DNA from: Verrucomicrobiota bacterium
GTDB lineage: Bacteria > Verrucomicrobiota > Verrucomicrobiia > Opitutales > Opitutaceae
NCBI GenBank assembly: GCA_028293545.1
Contig: JAQGOP010000046.1
Coordinates: 62,001 to 126,000, forward strand
Reading direction: 5' to 3'
Length of the DNA stretch: 64,000 bases
The notes beneath the pieces were generated by a model. The model saw nothing but the letters and a program-made list of their open reading frames with translations. It was not told the origin of the DNA and did not search any database. Both the position numbers and the translations under genes were made by a program. Positions within the stretch are counted from its first letter, which is position 1, and each line of letters begins with the position of its first letter. Below, in pieces: positions 45,233-54,054 of this stretch.

Positions 45233-45253
45233 CTGATACATTTCATGTATCAG
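45233..45253. promoter_or_regulatory. perfect 21-bp palindrome upstream of the RND operon
   Basis: CTGATACAT-TTC-ATGTATCAG is a perfect 9-bp inverted repeat with a 3-nt centre. It includes the ATAC-N7-GTAT spacing typical of LysR-type sites (T-N11-A class). It lies 68 bp before the RND permease start and 5 bp before the ATG of the LysR remnant, the usual place for an autoregulated divergent operator. The cognate regulator is disrupted here. Confidence 0.7.
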
Positions 45254-45258
45254 TGAAA

Positions 45259-45339
45259 ATGGAATTGAGGCACCTCCGGTATTTTGTCGCGGTCGCGGGG
45301 GAGCTCCATTTCGGCAAGGCGGCGCGGCGCCTGCGGTAA
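45259..45339 (+). pseudogene. LysR-family regulator, N-terminal remnant
   Basis: 26 codons reading MELRHLRYFVAVAGELHF then GKAARRLR, followed by TAA. This is the conserved first helix and the beginning of the helix-turn-helix of a LysR-type regulator; the usual continuation (HISQPPLS-type recognition helix and effector domain) is absent downstream. It is divergent to the RND operon, the normal arrangement for a LysR-controlled pump. A large inverted repeat starts 31 bp after the break, so repeat-mediated deletion is a plausible cause. Confidence 0.85.
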
Positions 45340-45369
45340 TCCTCTTCCGTGAAAGACAAACCTTGGAAC

Positions 45370-45536
45370 CGGAGTTTGAACAGAAGGCAACGAAGGGAAC
45401 GAAGCGGTTCAGGTGAGCAGACTCGTTCGTGCCCTTTAAAAATCAGGTGTCTCCCGATCCCATAGCATCAAGGGCACGATTGGTGATGCCAACCTGAACC
45501 GCGTGGTTACCTTCGTTGCCTTCTGTTCAAACTCCG
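45370..45536. repeat. long inverted repeat between the LysR remnant and serA
   Basis: The left arm (45370-45396, 27 nt) is exactly complementary to 45510-45536. After an 8-nt non-matching segment on each side, a further 10 bp match exactly (45405-45414 with 45492-45501). The apical loop is 77 nt. Core bases are the purine-rich GAACAGAAGGCAACGAAGG. No coding capacity is evident. The 349-bp gap before serA holds this element, and the serA promoter must lie in its right part. Confidence 0.8.
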
Positions 45537-45688
45537 ATGATTTTAGGGACGCGGCGCCAAATTGCTCCCGCTGGGTGAAGCCCGCACGGTGTTTCTCTTC
45601 CGTGTCATATCTGGGTGAGCGCGATACGGCCTTTTGGTTAGCATTGCATTTAGGCGGGTCGGACTTTTCTTTGGAGACCATTTTCCCC

Positions 45689-47278
45689 ATGAAAATCCTC
45701 GTTGCCGATAAGATTTCACCCAAGGGAGTCGCCTATCTGCGCCAGCAGCCGGGATTTGACGTGGTCGAAGCCTATAACTCCTCGCCAGAAAAAATCCTCG
45801 AGCTGGTCAAGGATGTGCACGCGATCGCCGTGCGCTCCGAAACCAAGATCACCGCGGAAGTGATGGCGGCCGCGCCGCTGCTCAAGGTGGTCGGGCGCGC
45901 CGGGGTAGGGGTGGACAATGTCGACGTCGATGCCGCGACCGAACGCGGCGTGATCGTGATGAACACGCCGACCGGCAACACCATCGCGACCGCCGAGCTC
46001 ACCTTCACCCACATCCTGTGTGGAGCGCGTCCCGTCGCGCAGGCCGCGGCCTCGATGCGCGCGGGCCAGTGGGACCGGAAAAATCTTTCGGGCAGTGAAA
46101 TTTTCCGCAAGACGCTCGGCATCGTCGGCCTCGGCCGCATCGGTTCGGAGGTCGCGAAACGCGCGCAGGCTTTCGGCATGCGCGTGCTGGCCTACGACCC
46201 ATATCTCGCGCCGAGCCGCGCGAAGGCGATGCAGGTCGAGGCCGTGGCGCTCGATGAACTGCTGCGCCAGTCGGATTACATCACGGTCCACATGCCGCTG
46301 ACGGAGGCGACGCAGTACCTGATCGACGAAGCCGCGCTCGCGAAATGCAAGAAAGGCGTGCGCCTTTTCAACTGTGCGCGCGGTGGAATCATCAAGGAAA
46401 CCGCGCTGCTCGCGGCGCTGAAGTCCGGGCACGTCGCCGCGGCGGGCCTGGATGTTTACGAGGACGAGCCGCTCGCGAAGGACAGCGAGTTCCGCTCCCT
46501 CAACAATGTCGTGCTCACGCCGCATCTCGGCGCGTCGACGGCGGAAGCGCAGGACGCGGTTGGTTTGGAAATCGCCGAGCAGATCACCGACGTGCTCGCC
46601 GGCGGCGTGATTCGCAACGCCGTCAACATGCCGAGCATCGACGCCGCAGCCTTGAAGGTCCTCGGGCCCTACCTGGATCTGGGCGAGAAGCTGGGCACGC
46701 TGGTGCAGCAGCTCGCGCCGCAGCAGATCGAGACGCTCCGCATCACGTATTGGGGCAAGATGGTCGACCTCGATGTCACGGCGGTCACGCGCTCGATCCA
46801 ACGCGGCTGGCTCCGCCGCATCAGCGGCGACACCGTCAATTTTGTGAACGCTCCGTTCGTGATGCAGCGCCTCGGCTTGAAACTCGAGGTGGTGAAGTCG
46901 ACGGACGACATCGATTACGCCGAGCTGATCGCGGTCGAGGCGATCGCGGGCGACGGCACGACTCATTCCGCGAAGGGCACGCTCATTGCCAAGGGCAGCA
47001 AGCCGCGTCTCGTCGAGCTGAACGGCCGCGAAGTCGAGGCCGAGGCTCACGGCAAATTGCTCATCATCGAGAACCACGACGAACCCGGCATGATCGGCTA
47101 CGTCGGCACGCTGCTGGGCAAGGACAAGGTCAACATCGCGAACATGTCGCTCAGCCGCCAGCGCCCGGGCGAGACCGCGCTTATGGTCATCAATCTCGAC
47201 AGCGAGCCGAGCGCCGGCGCGCGGCAGGAACTGAAGGCGCATCGCGCGATCAAGCTCGCGAAGTTTGCGCAGCTCTAG
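45689..47278 (+). CDS. serA: D-3-phosphoglycerate dehydrogenase (long form with C-terminal ACT)
   Basis: A 529-residue enzyme for the first step of serine synthesis (3-phosphoglycerate to 3-phosphohydroxypyruvate with NAD). The N-terminal catalytic/NAD domains show VVGRAGVGVDNVDVDAAT, the dinucleotide loop LGIVGLGRIGSEVAKRA, the catalytic Arg in FNCARGGIIKE, Glu in VYEDEPL and His in LTPHLGASTAEAQ. An intervening allosteric-substrate-binding domain (from about residue 310) and a C-terminal ACT domain (LIIENHDEPGMIGYVGTLLG) complete the type-I architecture, which allows serine feedback. ATG 45689 was chosen; GGAGA lies 11 nt upstream. The gene starts a five-gene biosynthetic run. Confidence 0.95.
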   Translation: MKILVADKISPKGVAYLRQQPGFDVVEAYNSSPEKILELVKDVHAIAVRSETKITAEVMAAAPLLKVVGRAGVGVDNVDVDAATERGVIVMNTPTGNTIATAELTFTHILCGARPVAQAAASMRAGQWDRKNLSGSEIFRKTLGIVGLGRIGSEVAKRAQAFGMRVLAYDPYLAPSRAKAMQVEAVALDELLRQSDYITVHMPLTEATQYLIDEAALAKCKKGVRLFNCARGGIIKETALLAALKSGHVAAAGLDVYEDEPLAKDSEFRSLNNVVLTPHLGASTAEAQDAVGLEIAEQITDVLAGGVIRNAVNMPSIDAAALKVLGPYLDLGEKLGTLVQQLAPQQIETLRITYWGKMVDLDVTAVTRSIQRGWLRRISGDTVNFVNAPFVMQRLGLKLEVVKSTDDIDYAELIAVEAIAGDGTTHSAKGTLIAKGSKPRLVELNGREVEAEAHGKLLIIENHDEPGMIGYVGTLLGKDKVNIANMSLSRQRPGETALMVINLDSEPSAGARQELKAHRAIKLAKFAQL

Positions 47279-47284
47279 CCGTTC

Positions 47285-47941
47285 ATGCTGCTGCCCATCG
47301 CCATCGCTGCGGTCGTTGGTTACCTTTTGGGAGCAATTCCATTTGGCTACCTCGTCGCGCGTTCGCGGGGCGTGAACATCTTCGAAGTCGGCAGCAGGAA
47401 TCCCGGCGCGACCAACGTCCGCCGGGTCCTGGGCCGCGGGCCCGGCAACCTGGTCTTCGCGCTCGATGCGTTGAAGGGAGCGGTCGCCACGGGCTGGCCG
47501 CTGGTTGCGAACTTGGTTTCGCGCCCAGCCGCCGGCGGCACCGCGTATCTTGGCAATGATCCGACCCCGTGCATGGTCGCCGGCCTCATCGCTGCTCTGT
47601 TCGGGCATTCGTTTTCCTGCTTCACCCATTTCAAAGGCGGCAAGGGCGTCGCGACCGGCGCGGGCGGGTTCGTGGTGCTGTTTCCCCTTGGGGCACTCGT
47701 CGCGGTGGTGGTGTGGGGCGCCACCGCCGGGATCACGCGGTACGTTTCACTCGCGTCGATGATGGCCGGGGTCGGCCTCACCGTCGCCGCGTGGCTGCTG
47801 CACAAGCCGCCGCTTGTCCTGGGAGTCTGCGCCGTCGTCATGGTTTTCGTCGTGATCCGCCACCGCACCAATATCGCGCGATTGATCGCCGGGACTGAAA
47901 CCAAGATCGGCCGCCAAAAAACAGCCAAGGCCCAGCCATGA
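47285..47941 (+). CDS. plsY: acyl-phosphate:glycerol-3-phosphate acyltransferase PlsY
   Basis: A 218-residue inner-membrane enzyme that makes lysophosphatidic acid from acyl-phosphate. It has at least five helices and the three loop motifs: SRNPGATNVRRVLGRGPG, HFKGGKGVATGAGGF, and HRTNIARLIAGTETKIG near the C terminus. The N terminus VGYLLGAIPFGYLVAR is typical. It lies 6 bp after serA, and its stop overlaps the hom start (ATGA), so a phospholipid gene is embedded in an amino-acid operon. There is an insertion around PAAGGTAYLGNDPT relative to shorter members. Confidence 0.95.
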   Translation: MLLPIAIAAVVGYLLGAIPFGYLVARSRGVNIFEVGSRNPGATNVRRVLGRGPGNLVFALDALKGAVATGWPLVANLVSRPAAGGTAYLGNDPTPCMVAGLIAALFGHSFSCFTHFKGGKGVATGAGGFVVLFPLGALVAVVVWGATAGITRYVSLASMMAGVGLTVAAWLLHKPPLVLGVCAVVMVFVVIRHRTNIARLIAGTETKIGRQKTAKAQP

Positions 47942-49269
47942 ATCCACTTTCGGTCATCCGCGTCGGCATCTGTGGGTTGGGCACGGTCGGGCAGGGCGTG
48001 TGGAAACACCTTGAGCGGATCCGCCCCGAACTCGAATCACGCCTCGGCGTGAAGCTTGAGCTCACGCGCGCCTCGGTGCGCGACCTCAAGAAACGCCGCG
48101 ACGTCAAGGTCCCGGCGTCGAAGCTGACCACCGACTCGCTCTCGATCGCGATGGATCCCAACGTCGACATCGTATGCGAGCTGATCGGCGGGACCACCCT
48201 GGCGCGACAGGTCACGCTCGCGGCGCTGACGGCGGGGAAGGTCGTGGTTTCCGCGAACAAGGCGCTGATCAGCAAGCACGGCGCCGAGATCTTCGAAGCC
48301 GCCCGCCGGCACGGCGGGCATTTTCTTTTCGAAGCGAGCGTCGCAGGGGGCATCCCGATCATCAAGGCGCTGCGCGAGGGACTCGTGGCGAATCGTTTCC
48401 CGCTGATCTACGGGATCCTGAACGGCACGTGTAATTATATCCTCACGCAGATGGAGGAGCAGGACGCACCCTACACCGCGGTGCTCGGCGAGGCGAAACG
48501 CCTCGGCTACGCGGAAGCCGACGAGGCGCTCGACGTCCAGGGTTGGGACACGGCGCACAAGGCCGCGGTGCTGACTTTCCTGGCCCACGGCACGTGGGTG
48601 AAGCCGGAGCAGATGATCGTGGAGGGCATCGACCGCATCACCCCCATCGACTTCAAGAACGCTTCCGCACTGGGCTACGGCATCAAGCTATTGGCCGTGA
48701 TTGCGCGCGATTTCGACACGGACGAGTTAAGCGTCCGCGTGCATCCGACCCTGCTCCCGGAAAGTCATGTCGTGGCCAAAGTCAGCGGCGTGTTCAACGC
48801 CGTCTCGGTGCGCGGGGACGTGGCGGGCACCACGCTTTACATCGGACGCGGCGCCGGGCAGGACGCGACCGCGAGCGCGGTGATCAGCGATCTGGTCGAC
48901 GCGATTTCGCTCCTGAAGAACGACCGCCGCGCCTTCATCACCGCCCGCAAGGCGAGCGCGCCGGCGCGCCCGGTTCGCGCCTGCCGGCTGGCGCCGTCGG
49001 AACACATCCGCGGCCGTTACTACCTGCGCATGACTGTGAGCGACGAACCGGGCGTGCTCGCGCAGATCGCGGCCGCGATGGCGGCGAAAAACGTCAGCAT
49101 CGCGAGCGTGATCCAGAGCGCGCAGGAACCCGCCGGCGCAGCTTCCCTCGTCCTGACCACCCACCAAAGCGACGAGCGCGCCATCCAGGCGACGCTGTCC
49201 CGGCTCGCGCGCCTGCGCTGCGTGCTGGAGCGTCCGCTCCTCCTGCGCATCGGCGACTTCGCTGACTAA
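47938..49269 (+). CDS. hom: homoserine dehydrogenase
   Basis: A 443-residue enzyme that reduces aspartate semialdehyde to homoserine. The NAD(P) loop is VGICGLGTVGQGVW. Catalytic-domain blocks are VVSANKALISKHG, FEASVAGGIPIIKALREGL, ILNGTCNYILTQME and GYAEADEALDVQGWDTAHKA, which has the substrate-binding Glu/Asp and Lys. A C-terminal ACT domain (MTVSDEPGVLAQIAAAMAAK) provides threonine feedback (family knowledge). Start ATG 47938 overlaps the plsY stop. The gene is followed 14 bp later by the aspartate kinase gene. Confidence 0.96.
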   Translation: MNPLSVIRVGICGLGTVGQGVWKHLERIRPELESRLGVKLELTRASVRDLKKRRDVKVPASKLTTDSLSIAMDPNVDIVCELIGGTTLARQVTLAALTAGKVVVSANKALISKHGAEIFEAARRHGGHFLFEASVAGGIPIIKALREGLVANRFPLIYGILNGTCNYILTQMEEQDAPYTAVLGEAKRLGYAEADEALDVQGWDTAHKAAVLTFLAHGTWVKPEQMIVEGIDRITPIDFKNASALGYGIKLLAVIARDFDTDELSVRVHPTLLPESHVVAKVSGVFNAVSVRGDVAGTTLYIGRGAGQDATASAVISDLVDAISLLKNDRRAFITARKASAPARPVRACRLAPSEHIRGRYYLRMTVSDEPGVLAQIAAAMAAKNVSIASVIQSAQEPAGAASLVLTTHQSDERAIQATLSRLARLRCVLERPLLLRIGDFAD

Positions 49270-49283
49270 AAACATTTCCGAGC

Positions 49284-50501
49284 ATGGCACGCATTGTCCA
49301 AAAATATGGCGGCACCTCCGTGGGTGACGTCGAACGCATCAAGAAAGTCGCCGAACGCATCAAGGCCACCCGCGACGAAGGCAACCAGCTCGTGGTCGTG
49401 GTTTCCGCGCGATCGGGCGTGACCAACGAGCTCCTCGCCCGCGCCAGGGCGGTCTGCGAGTTCCCGAGCGAGCGCGAACTCGACATGCTGCTCGCGACCG
49501 GCGAGCAGGAGACGATCGCGCTCACGGCGATGGCGCTTCATGGCATCGGCGTCGACGCGGTGAGTTACACCGGGGGCCAGGCGGGAATTTTCACCGACAA
49601 GGTTCACACCAAGGCGAAGATCAAGACGATCGACGCGAAGCCGATCGTCCGCGACCTCGAAGCGGGGAAGGTCGTCATCGTCGCCGGATTCCAAGGCATC
49701 AACGAGGAAGGCCAGATCACCACGCTCGGCCGCGGCGGTTCCGACCTCACGGCCATCGCCCTCGCGGCCGCGGTGAAGGCGGACAAGTGTGAAATCTACA
49801 CGGACGTCGACGGCGTCTACACCGCCGATCCGCGCGTGGTGAAGGATGCGCGCAAGCTCGCGGAAATTTCCTACGACGAGATGCTCGAGCTCGCGTCCTC
49901 CGGCAGCAAGGTCATGCAGACCCGCTCCGTCGAGTTCGCTAAGAAGTACCACGTCGTTTTCGAAGTCCGTTCATCCTTTAATCATAACCCAGGAACCATC
50001 GTGAAAGAAGAAGTAGCCTACATGGAAAAAGTCGTGGTCCGCGGCGTGGCCGTCGACAAGGACCAGGCCAAGGTCATCGTGAGCAACATCCGCGACAAAC
50101 CGGGTTCGGCGGCGAAGGTTTTCCGCTCGCTGGCGGACGCGAACGTCAACGTCGACATGATTGTCCAGAACGTCGGCCGCCAAGGCGTCGCCAACCTGAC
50201 CTTCACCGTCCCGCAGACCGACACCGCCAAGGCCGTCCGCGCCCTGGAACCCGTGCTCGCGGCGATCGGCGGCGGGCAGGTGACGGTGCACGAGCAGGTC
50301 GCCAAGCTCTCCGTGGTCGGTGTCGGCATGAAGACGCACTCGGGCGTGGCGGCGACGTTGTTCCAGGCCCTCGCCGACGCCGGCATCAACATCGAGATGA
50401 TCAGCACATCGGAGATCAAAATCTCCATCGTGCTCGACCTCGACCGCGCTGACGAAGCCGCGCGCGTCGCGCATTCGGCCTTCGACTTGGACAAGGTGTG
50501 A
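49284..50501 (+). CDS. lysC: aspartate kinase
   Basis: A 405-residue monofunctional aspartokinase, first step of the aspartate family pathway. Motifs are VQKYGGTSVGDVERIK at the N terminus, the DMLLATGEQETIAL block, TTLGRGGSDLTAIALA and YTDVDGVYTADPRVV. Two C-terminal ACT units follow (VSNIRDKPGSAAKVFRSLAD and VGVGMKTHSGVAATLFQALA). An in-frame ATG at 50022 (residue 247) corresponds to the position where B. subtilis LysC starts its separately translated beta subunit; only a weak AAGAAG lies upstream. It sits between hom and thrC. Confidence 0.96.
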   Translation: MARIVQKYGGTSVGDVERIKKVAERIKATRDEGNQLVVVVSARSGVTNELLARARAVCEFPSERELDMLLATGEQETIALTAMALHGIGVDAVSYTGGQAGIFTDKVHTKAKIKTIDAKPIVRDLEAGKVVIVAGFQGINEEGQITTLGRGGSDLTAIALAAAVKADKCEIYTDVDGVYTADPRVVKDARKLAEISYDEMLELASSGSKVMQTRSVEFAKKYHVVFEVRSSFNHNPGTIVKEEVAYMEKVVVRGVAVDKDQAKVIVSNIRDKPGSAAKVFRSLADANVNVDMIVQNVGRQGVANLTFTVPQTDTAKAVRALEPVLAAIGGGQVTVHEQVAKLSVVGVGMKTHSGVAATLFQALADAGINIEMISTSEIKISIVLDLDRADEAARVAHSAFDLDKV

Positions 50502-50585
50502 CGCGCGCTTCCGCCTGCCATCTTGGGTGGCAGCGAAGGATGACAAACCAGGACCGTTGAAATCCTTCCGCCGAGCCCCGCCCCG

Positions 50586-51947
50586 ATGATCTACGTTTCC
50601 ACCCGCGGCCAGACCCCCGCGCTCGGTTTTTCCGACGCCGTCGCCATGGGCCTCGCGCCGGACGGCGGACTGTTCCTGCCGGAGTCGCTGCCGGATCTTT
50701 CCGGGCGATTGGCGAGCTGGGAAAAACTGCGCTACGCCGAGCTCTGTTTCGAATTCATGCGTGAGTTTGCGACGGACATCCCGGCGGAGACGCTGCGCGT
50801 GATCGTCGAGAAATCGTACACGGCGTTTTCCCAGGCCGAGATTGCGCCGCTGAAACAGCTTGGCTCGCGGGTGCACGTGCTGGAGCTGTTCCACGGCCCG
50901 ACGCTCGCGTTCAAGGATTTCGCGCTCCAGCTGCTCGGCAATCTGTACGAGCACCAGTGTCAGGAGCGCCGGGAAACGATCAATGTGCTCGGCGCCACCT
51001 CCGGCGACACCGGGGCGGCGGCGATCCACGGGCTGCTGGGCAAACCGGGCACCGCGATCTTCATTCTCTATCCCGACGGCCGCGTGTCGCCGCTGCAGGA
51101 ACGCCAGATGACGTGTACCGGCGCGGAAAACGTCTTCGCACTGGCGGTCGACGGCACCTTCGACGACGCGCAAACGGCATTGAAGGAAGTCTTCGGCGAC
51201 CAGGAATTTCGCCGGAGGCACCGGTTGTCGGCGGTCAATTCCATCAATCTCGCCCGGGTCCTCGCGCAGTGCGTTTATTATTTGTACGCGTGGTTTCGCC
51301 TGCCGGCCGCACAGCGCGAGTTCGCGGAGTTCGTGGTGCCGACGGGCAATTTTGGCAACGTGCTCGCCGGCTGGCTGCTGCAGCGGATGGGCGTGCCGAT
51401 CGGCGGTTTCAAGATCGCGACGAACCAGAACGACATCCTCTACCGGCTGTTCGCGACCGGGGAATATCGCGTGGGCGCGGTGACGCCGAGCCTGGCACCG
51501 TCGATGGACATCCAGGTCGCCTCCAATTTTGAACGCTTCCTTTATTTCCAAGTTGGCCGGGATCCGGCGAAGGTTCGCGCGATTCTCGAACAGTTCAAAC
51601 GCACCGGCGACTACCGTTTCGCGGAATGGGACCGGGGCACCTTTAGCGCTTCGCGCTGCAGCGATGCGGAGATCCCGGGCATCATCCAACGCGTGTATCG
51701 CGAGTTCGGGTATGTCGTCGATCCCCACACGGCATGTGCGTTCAAGGATCTCTCACCGGATCGGGTGAGCGTGGTGCTTGCCACGGCGAGCCCGGCAAAA
51801 TTCCCGGAGACGATCGCAAGCGCGATCGGAGTGGTCCCGACGCATCCTTCGCTGGAGGCGCTGAAGTCGCGGCCGATCGTGAAACACCGCATTCCCGCGA
51901 CGCCGGCGGCGATCCGGGCGTTTATCGATCAGCACGCCGTCGCGTAG
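50586..51947 (+). CDS. thrC: threonine synthase
   Basis: A 453-residue PLP enzyme that converts O-phosphohomoserine to threonine. It is of the longer, N-terminally extended type (MIYVSTRGQTPALGFSDAVAMGLAPDGGLFLP). The PLP Lys is in HGPTLAFKDFALQLLG, the phosphate/substrate loop in NVLGATSGDTGAAAIHGL, and VVPTGNFGNVLAGWLL is another conserved block. It ends the serA-plsY-hom-lysC-thrC run; an 84-bp gap after lysC may hold a minor promoter. A nested inverted repeat begins directly after the TAG stop. Confidence 0.96.
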   Translation: MIYVSTRGQTPALGFSDAVAMGLAPDGGLFLPESLPDLSGRLASWEKLRYAELCFEFMREFATDIPAETLRVIVEKSYTAFSQAEIAPLKQLGSRVHVLELFHGPTLAFKDFALQLLGNLYEHQCQERRETINVLGATSGDTGAAAIHGLLGKPGTAIFILYPDGRVSPLQERQMTCTGAENVFALAVDGTFDDAQTALKEVFGDQEFRRRHRLSAVNSINLARVLAQCVYYLYAWFRLPAAQREFAEFVVPTGNFGNVLAGWLLQRMGVPIGGFKIATNQNDILYRLFATGEYRVGAVTPSLAPSMDIQVASNFERFLYFQVGRDPAKVRAILEQFKRTGDYRFAEWDRGTFSASRCSDAEIPGIIQRVYREFGYVVDPHTACAFKDLSPDRVSVVLATASPAKFPETIASAIGVVPTHPSLEALKSRPIVKHRIPATPAAIRAFIDQHAVA

Positions 51948-52170
51948 TTTTTTAACCGCGAATGGACGCGAATGAACGCGAATCCAGAGAAAACACGGAA
52001 TGATTGGCCGCAAAAAAGCGCAAGTTCCTGCGGCTTCGGATCAAAACTTCCGCGCGCTTATAAGCGCTCTCAAATCTCCTTCGCAGCCCCTGAACTTTGC
52101 GCCTTTTTGCGGCCAACCCTCTGAGGGTTTTCAGGATTCGCGTTCATTCGCGTCCATTCGCGGTTAAAAA
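51948..52170. repeat. nested inverted repeats between thrC and the cardiolipin synthase gene
   Basis: The outer pair is 51948-51985 (AACCGCGAATGGACGCGAAT-type) and its inverse 52134-52170 (ATTCGCGTCCATTCGCGGTT-type). The inner element, 52004-52116 (113 bp), starts TTGGCCGCAAAAAAGCGCAA and ends TTTGCGGCCAA, with a central GCGCTTATAAGCGC palindrome. The inner element recurs in opposite orientation at 54065-54177. The outer repeat unit recurs at 63491-63528. No coding capacity is seen in the 270-bp gap. Confidence 0.85.
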
Positions 52171-52217
52171 TCCGGGATTGATCCGCAAATTCCGCAGGCG
52201 TGTTGTCCTCGGCTGAC

Positions 52218-53663
52218 CTACAGCAGGGGGGCCAGCAGGCGGCTGAAGTCTTCGACGATGTTGCCGAGCAGCGGGTATTTCCGCGGTGGCTCAGCCTTGG
52301 CTTCGCGGCAATGAGTCATCAGCGCTTCGGCCCAAGCCTTCATCATCACCACGTCGGCCGTGGAGTGAACGACCAGGCCGATTTCGAAATTTACGAACAG
52401 GCTGCGGAGGTCGAAATTCGCGGAACCGAGAAGCCCGATGTGGTCGTCGATGATCACGGCTTTGCTGTGGAGCATGCCGGGGCTGTAGAGCAAGACACGA
52501 CCGCCGGCCTGGCGAAGCTCGCGGACGTAGTGGCGTCGCGCGAAATCGGTCACGGGATGATTCGAGCGCGCCGGCACGATCAGGATGACCTCGCAGCCGG
52601 CGCGCGCTTTTACAATCAGCGAGCGCAGCAGGACGTCGTCGGGAATGAAGTACGGCGTGACGATCCAAATGCTTTTCGCCGCCTCTTGGATCATGGAGAT
52701 GATGCCTTCGTAAAGGGGATCGCCGGGCACATCCGGCCCGCTCGCGACGACCTGGAGCTCGGCGTTGCCGCGGTGCGTGGACGTCGGGGGTTTCGACGCG
52801 CGCAACGGTTCAGCGGGGCGGCGACTGGCGAAGCACCAATCCGCAATGAACACCTCGTTCAACAAGGTCGCCGCGGGTCCTTCGACCAGCGCGCCGAGGT
52901 CGGCGAAACGTTTCTTCGACGGCGTCGGTCCCATGTAATCGTCGGCGAGGTTCTGCCCGCCGATGATCGCGGTGTTATGGTCGAAGATCGCGATTTTCCG
53001 GTGGTTGCGGAGGTTGGCCGAGCCGCGCGACGTGAAGGGCAGCACCGGCATGAAACGAATCACCTCGGCGCCGGCCAGGCGGAGCGGCGCGATGAATGAG
53101 CGGGTGATGAACATCGAGCCGACCGAATCGAGCAGGAGGCAGACCTGGATGCCTTCGCGCGCGCGCGCCGCGAGGAGTTGGACGATGAGCGCGCCGGTTT
53201 CATCGCGCCCGAGGATGAAGGTCGTGATGTGGATCGAGTGCTTGGCGTTGCGGATCTGGTCGGCGAGCTCGGCGAAAGTCTCCTCGCCCGTCATCAGCAG
53301 CTGTAACCGGTTTCCCGCCACCGGCCCGCCGGCGCCGCTGGCCATGATGGTCTGCGCCACGGGCCGCTGCGCGAAAATCGACGGGGTGTCGGAGCGGTGG
53401 GGGAGGCGGGGAGCCAGCGGGGTTTTCCGCGCGGCGAGGCGGCGCAGCTTGCGTCCGCCGAAGAGGAGGTAGAGCGGCACGCCGACATAGGGCACGAGGA
53501 CGATGATCAGCAGCCAGGCGAAGGTATTTGCCGGGGCTTTTTTCTGGCTCATCAGCCGCGCGACGAGGAGCAGGGCCAATCCGAACCCCGCGAGGGTGAT
53601 GAGGTCGGCGATGAGGCCTCGCGCGATGAAATCGGCGAGCCATTCTTTGAGATCATCGACCAT
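52218..53663 (-). CDS. cardiolipin synthase (phospholipase D superfamily)
   Basis: A 481-residue membrane enzyme joining two phosphatidyl groups to cardiolipin. Two N-terminal helices (LITLAGFGLALLLVARLMSQ and TFAWLLIIVLVPYVGVPLYL) precede the synthase domain. Two HKD motifs are present: LRNHRKIAIFDHNTAIIGGQ (H-x-K-x4-D) and GMLHSKAVIIDDHIGLLGSAN. It starts at ATG 53663 and is convergent with thrC; upstream on the plus strand lies tRNA-Tyr. A related PLD-type synthase or nuclease is less likely given the TM pair and the length. Confidence 0.92.
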   Translation of the reverse strand: MVDDLKEWLADFIARGLIADLITLAGFGLALLLVARLMSQKKAPANTFAWLLIIVLVPYVGVPLYLLFGGRKLRRLAARKTPLAPRLPHRSDTPSIFAQRPVAQTIMASGAGGPVAGNRLQLLMTGEETFAELADQIRNAKHSIHITTFILGRDETGALIVQLLAARAREGIQVCLLLDSVGSMFITRSFIAPLRLAGAEVIRFMPVLPFTSRGSANLRNHRKIAIFDHNTAIIGGQNLADDYMGPTPSKKRFADLGALVEGPAATLLNEVFIADWCFASRRPAEPLRASKPPTSTHRGNAELQVVASGPDVPGDPLYEGIISMIQEAAKSIWIVTPYFIPDDVLLRSLIVKARAGCEVILIVPARSNHPVTDFARRHYVRELRQAGGRVLLYSPGMLHSKAVIIDDHIGLLGSANFDLRSLFVNFEIGLVVHSTADVVMMKAWAEALMTHCREAKAEPPRKYPLLGNIVEDFSRLLAPLL

Positions 53664-53767
53664 GGGATTAGGGCGAGGACACAGCGCGGGCCAAAACGTA
53701 GCAAGGCGGCGGTGAAAAAAACCTTGAACTCAGATGGGCCAGCCGAGAGTTTGCCCGTTCGCTTTTT

Positions 53768-53853
<86 letters not shown>

Positions 53854-53879
53854 TCTCCGAGAAAGGAGCAAGTTGCTGG

Positions 53880-53898
53880 GCCTGTGCCACTCACAGGC
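53880..53898 (+). terminator. hairpin downstream of tRNA-Tyr
   Basis: GCCTGTG (53880-53886) and CACAGGC (53892-53898) form a perfect 7-bp stem with a 5-nt loop, 27 nt after the tRNA end. It is followed by AAAACG and not a T tract, so its termination role is uncertain. Confidence 0.4.
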
Positions 53899-53912
53899 AA
53901 AACGAAGGCCCC

Positions 53913-53988
53913 GAAGGATTTGGGAGCGCTTATAAGCGCGCGGAAGTTCGATTCGCAGCCGCAGAAACTTGCGCTTCTTTGCGGCCAA
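53913..53988 (-). repeat. truncated copy of the 113-bp palindromic element
   Basis: It matches the right part of the copy at 54065-54177 (GGGAGCGCTTATAAGCGCGC, then GCCGCAGAAACTTGCGCTTC, ending TTTGCGGCCAA). The left arm with TTGGCCGC is missing. It lies between tRNA-Tyr and the complete copy. Confidence 0.8.
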
Positions 53989-54054
53989 TCTTCCGGGGAC
54001 TGATCCGGATTGTTACAGGAGTCGATCCGAGGAAGACACGAGCTCGGAATAAAA

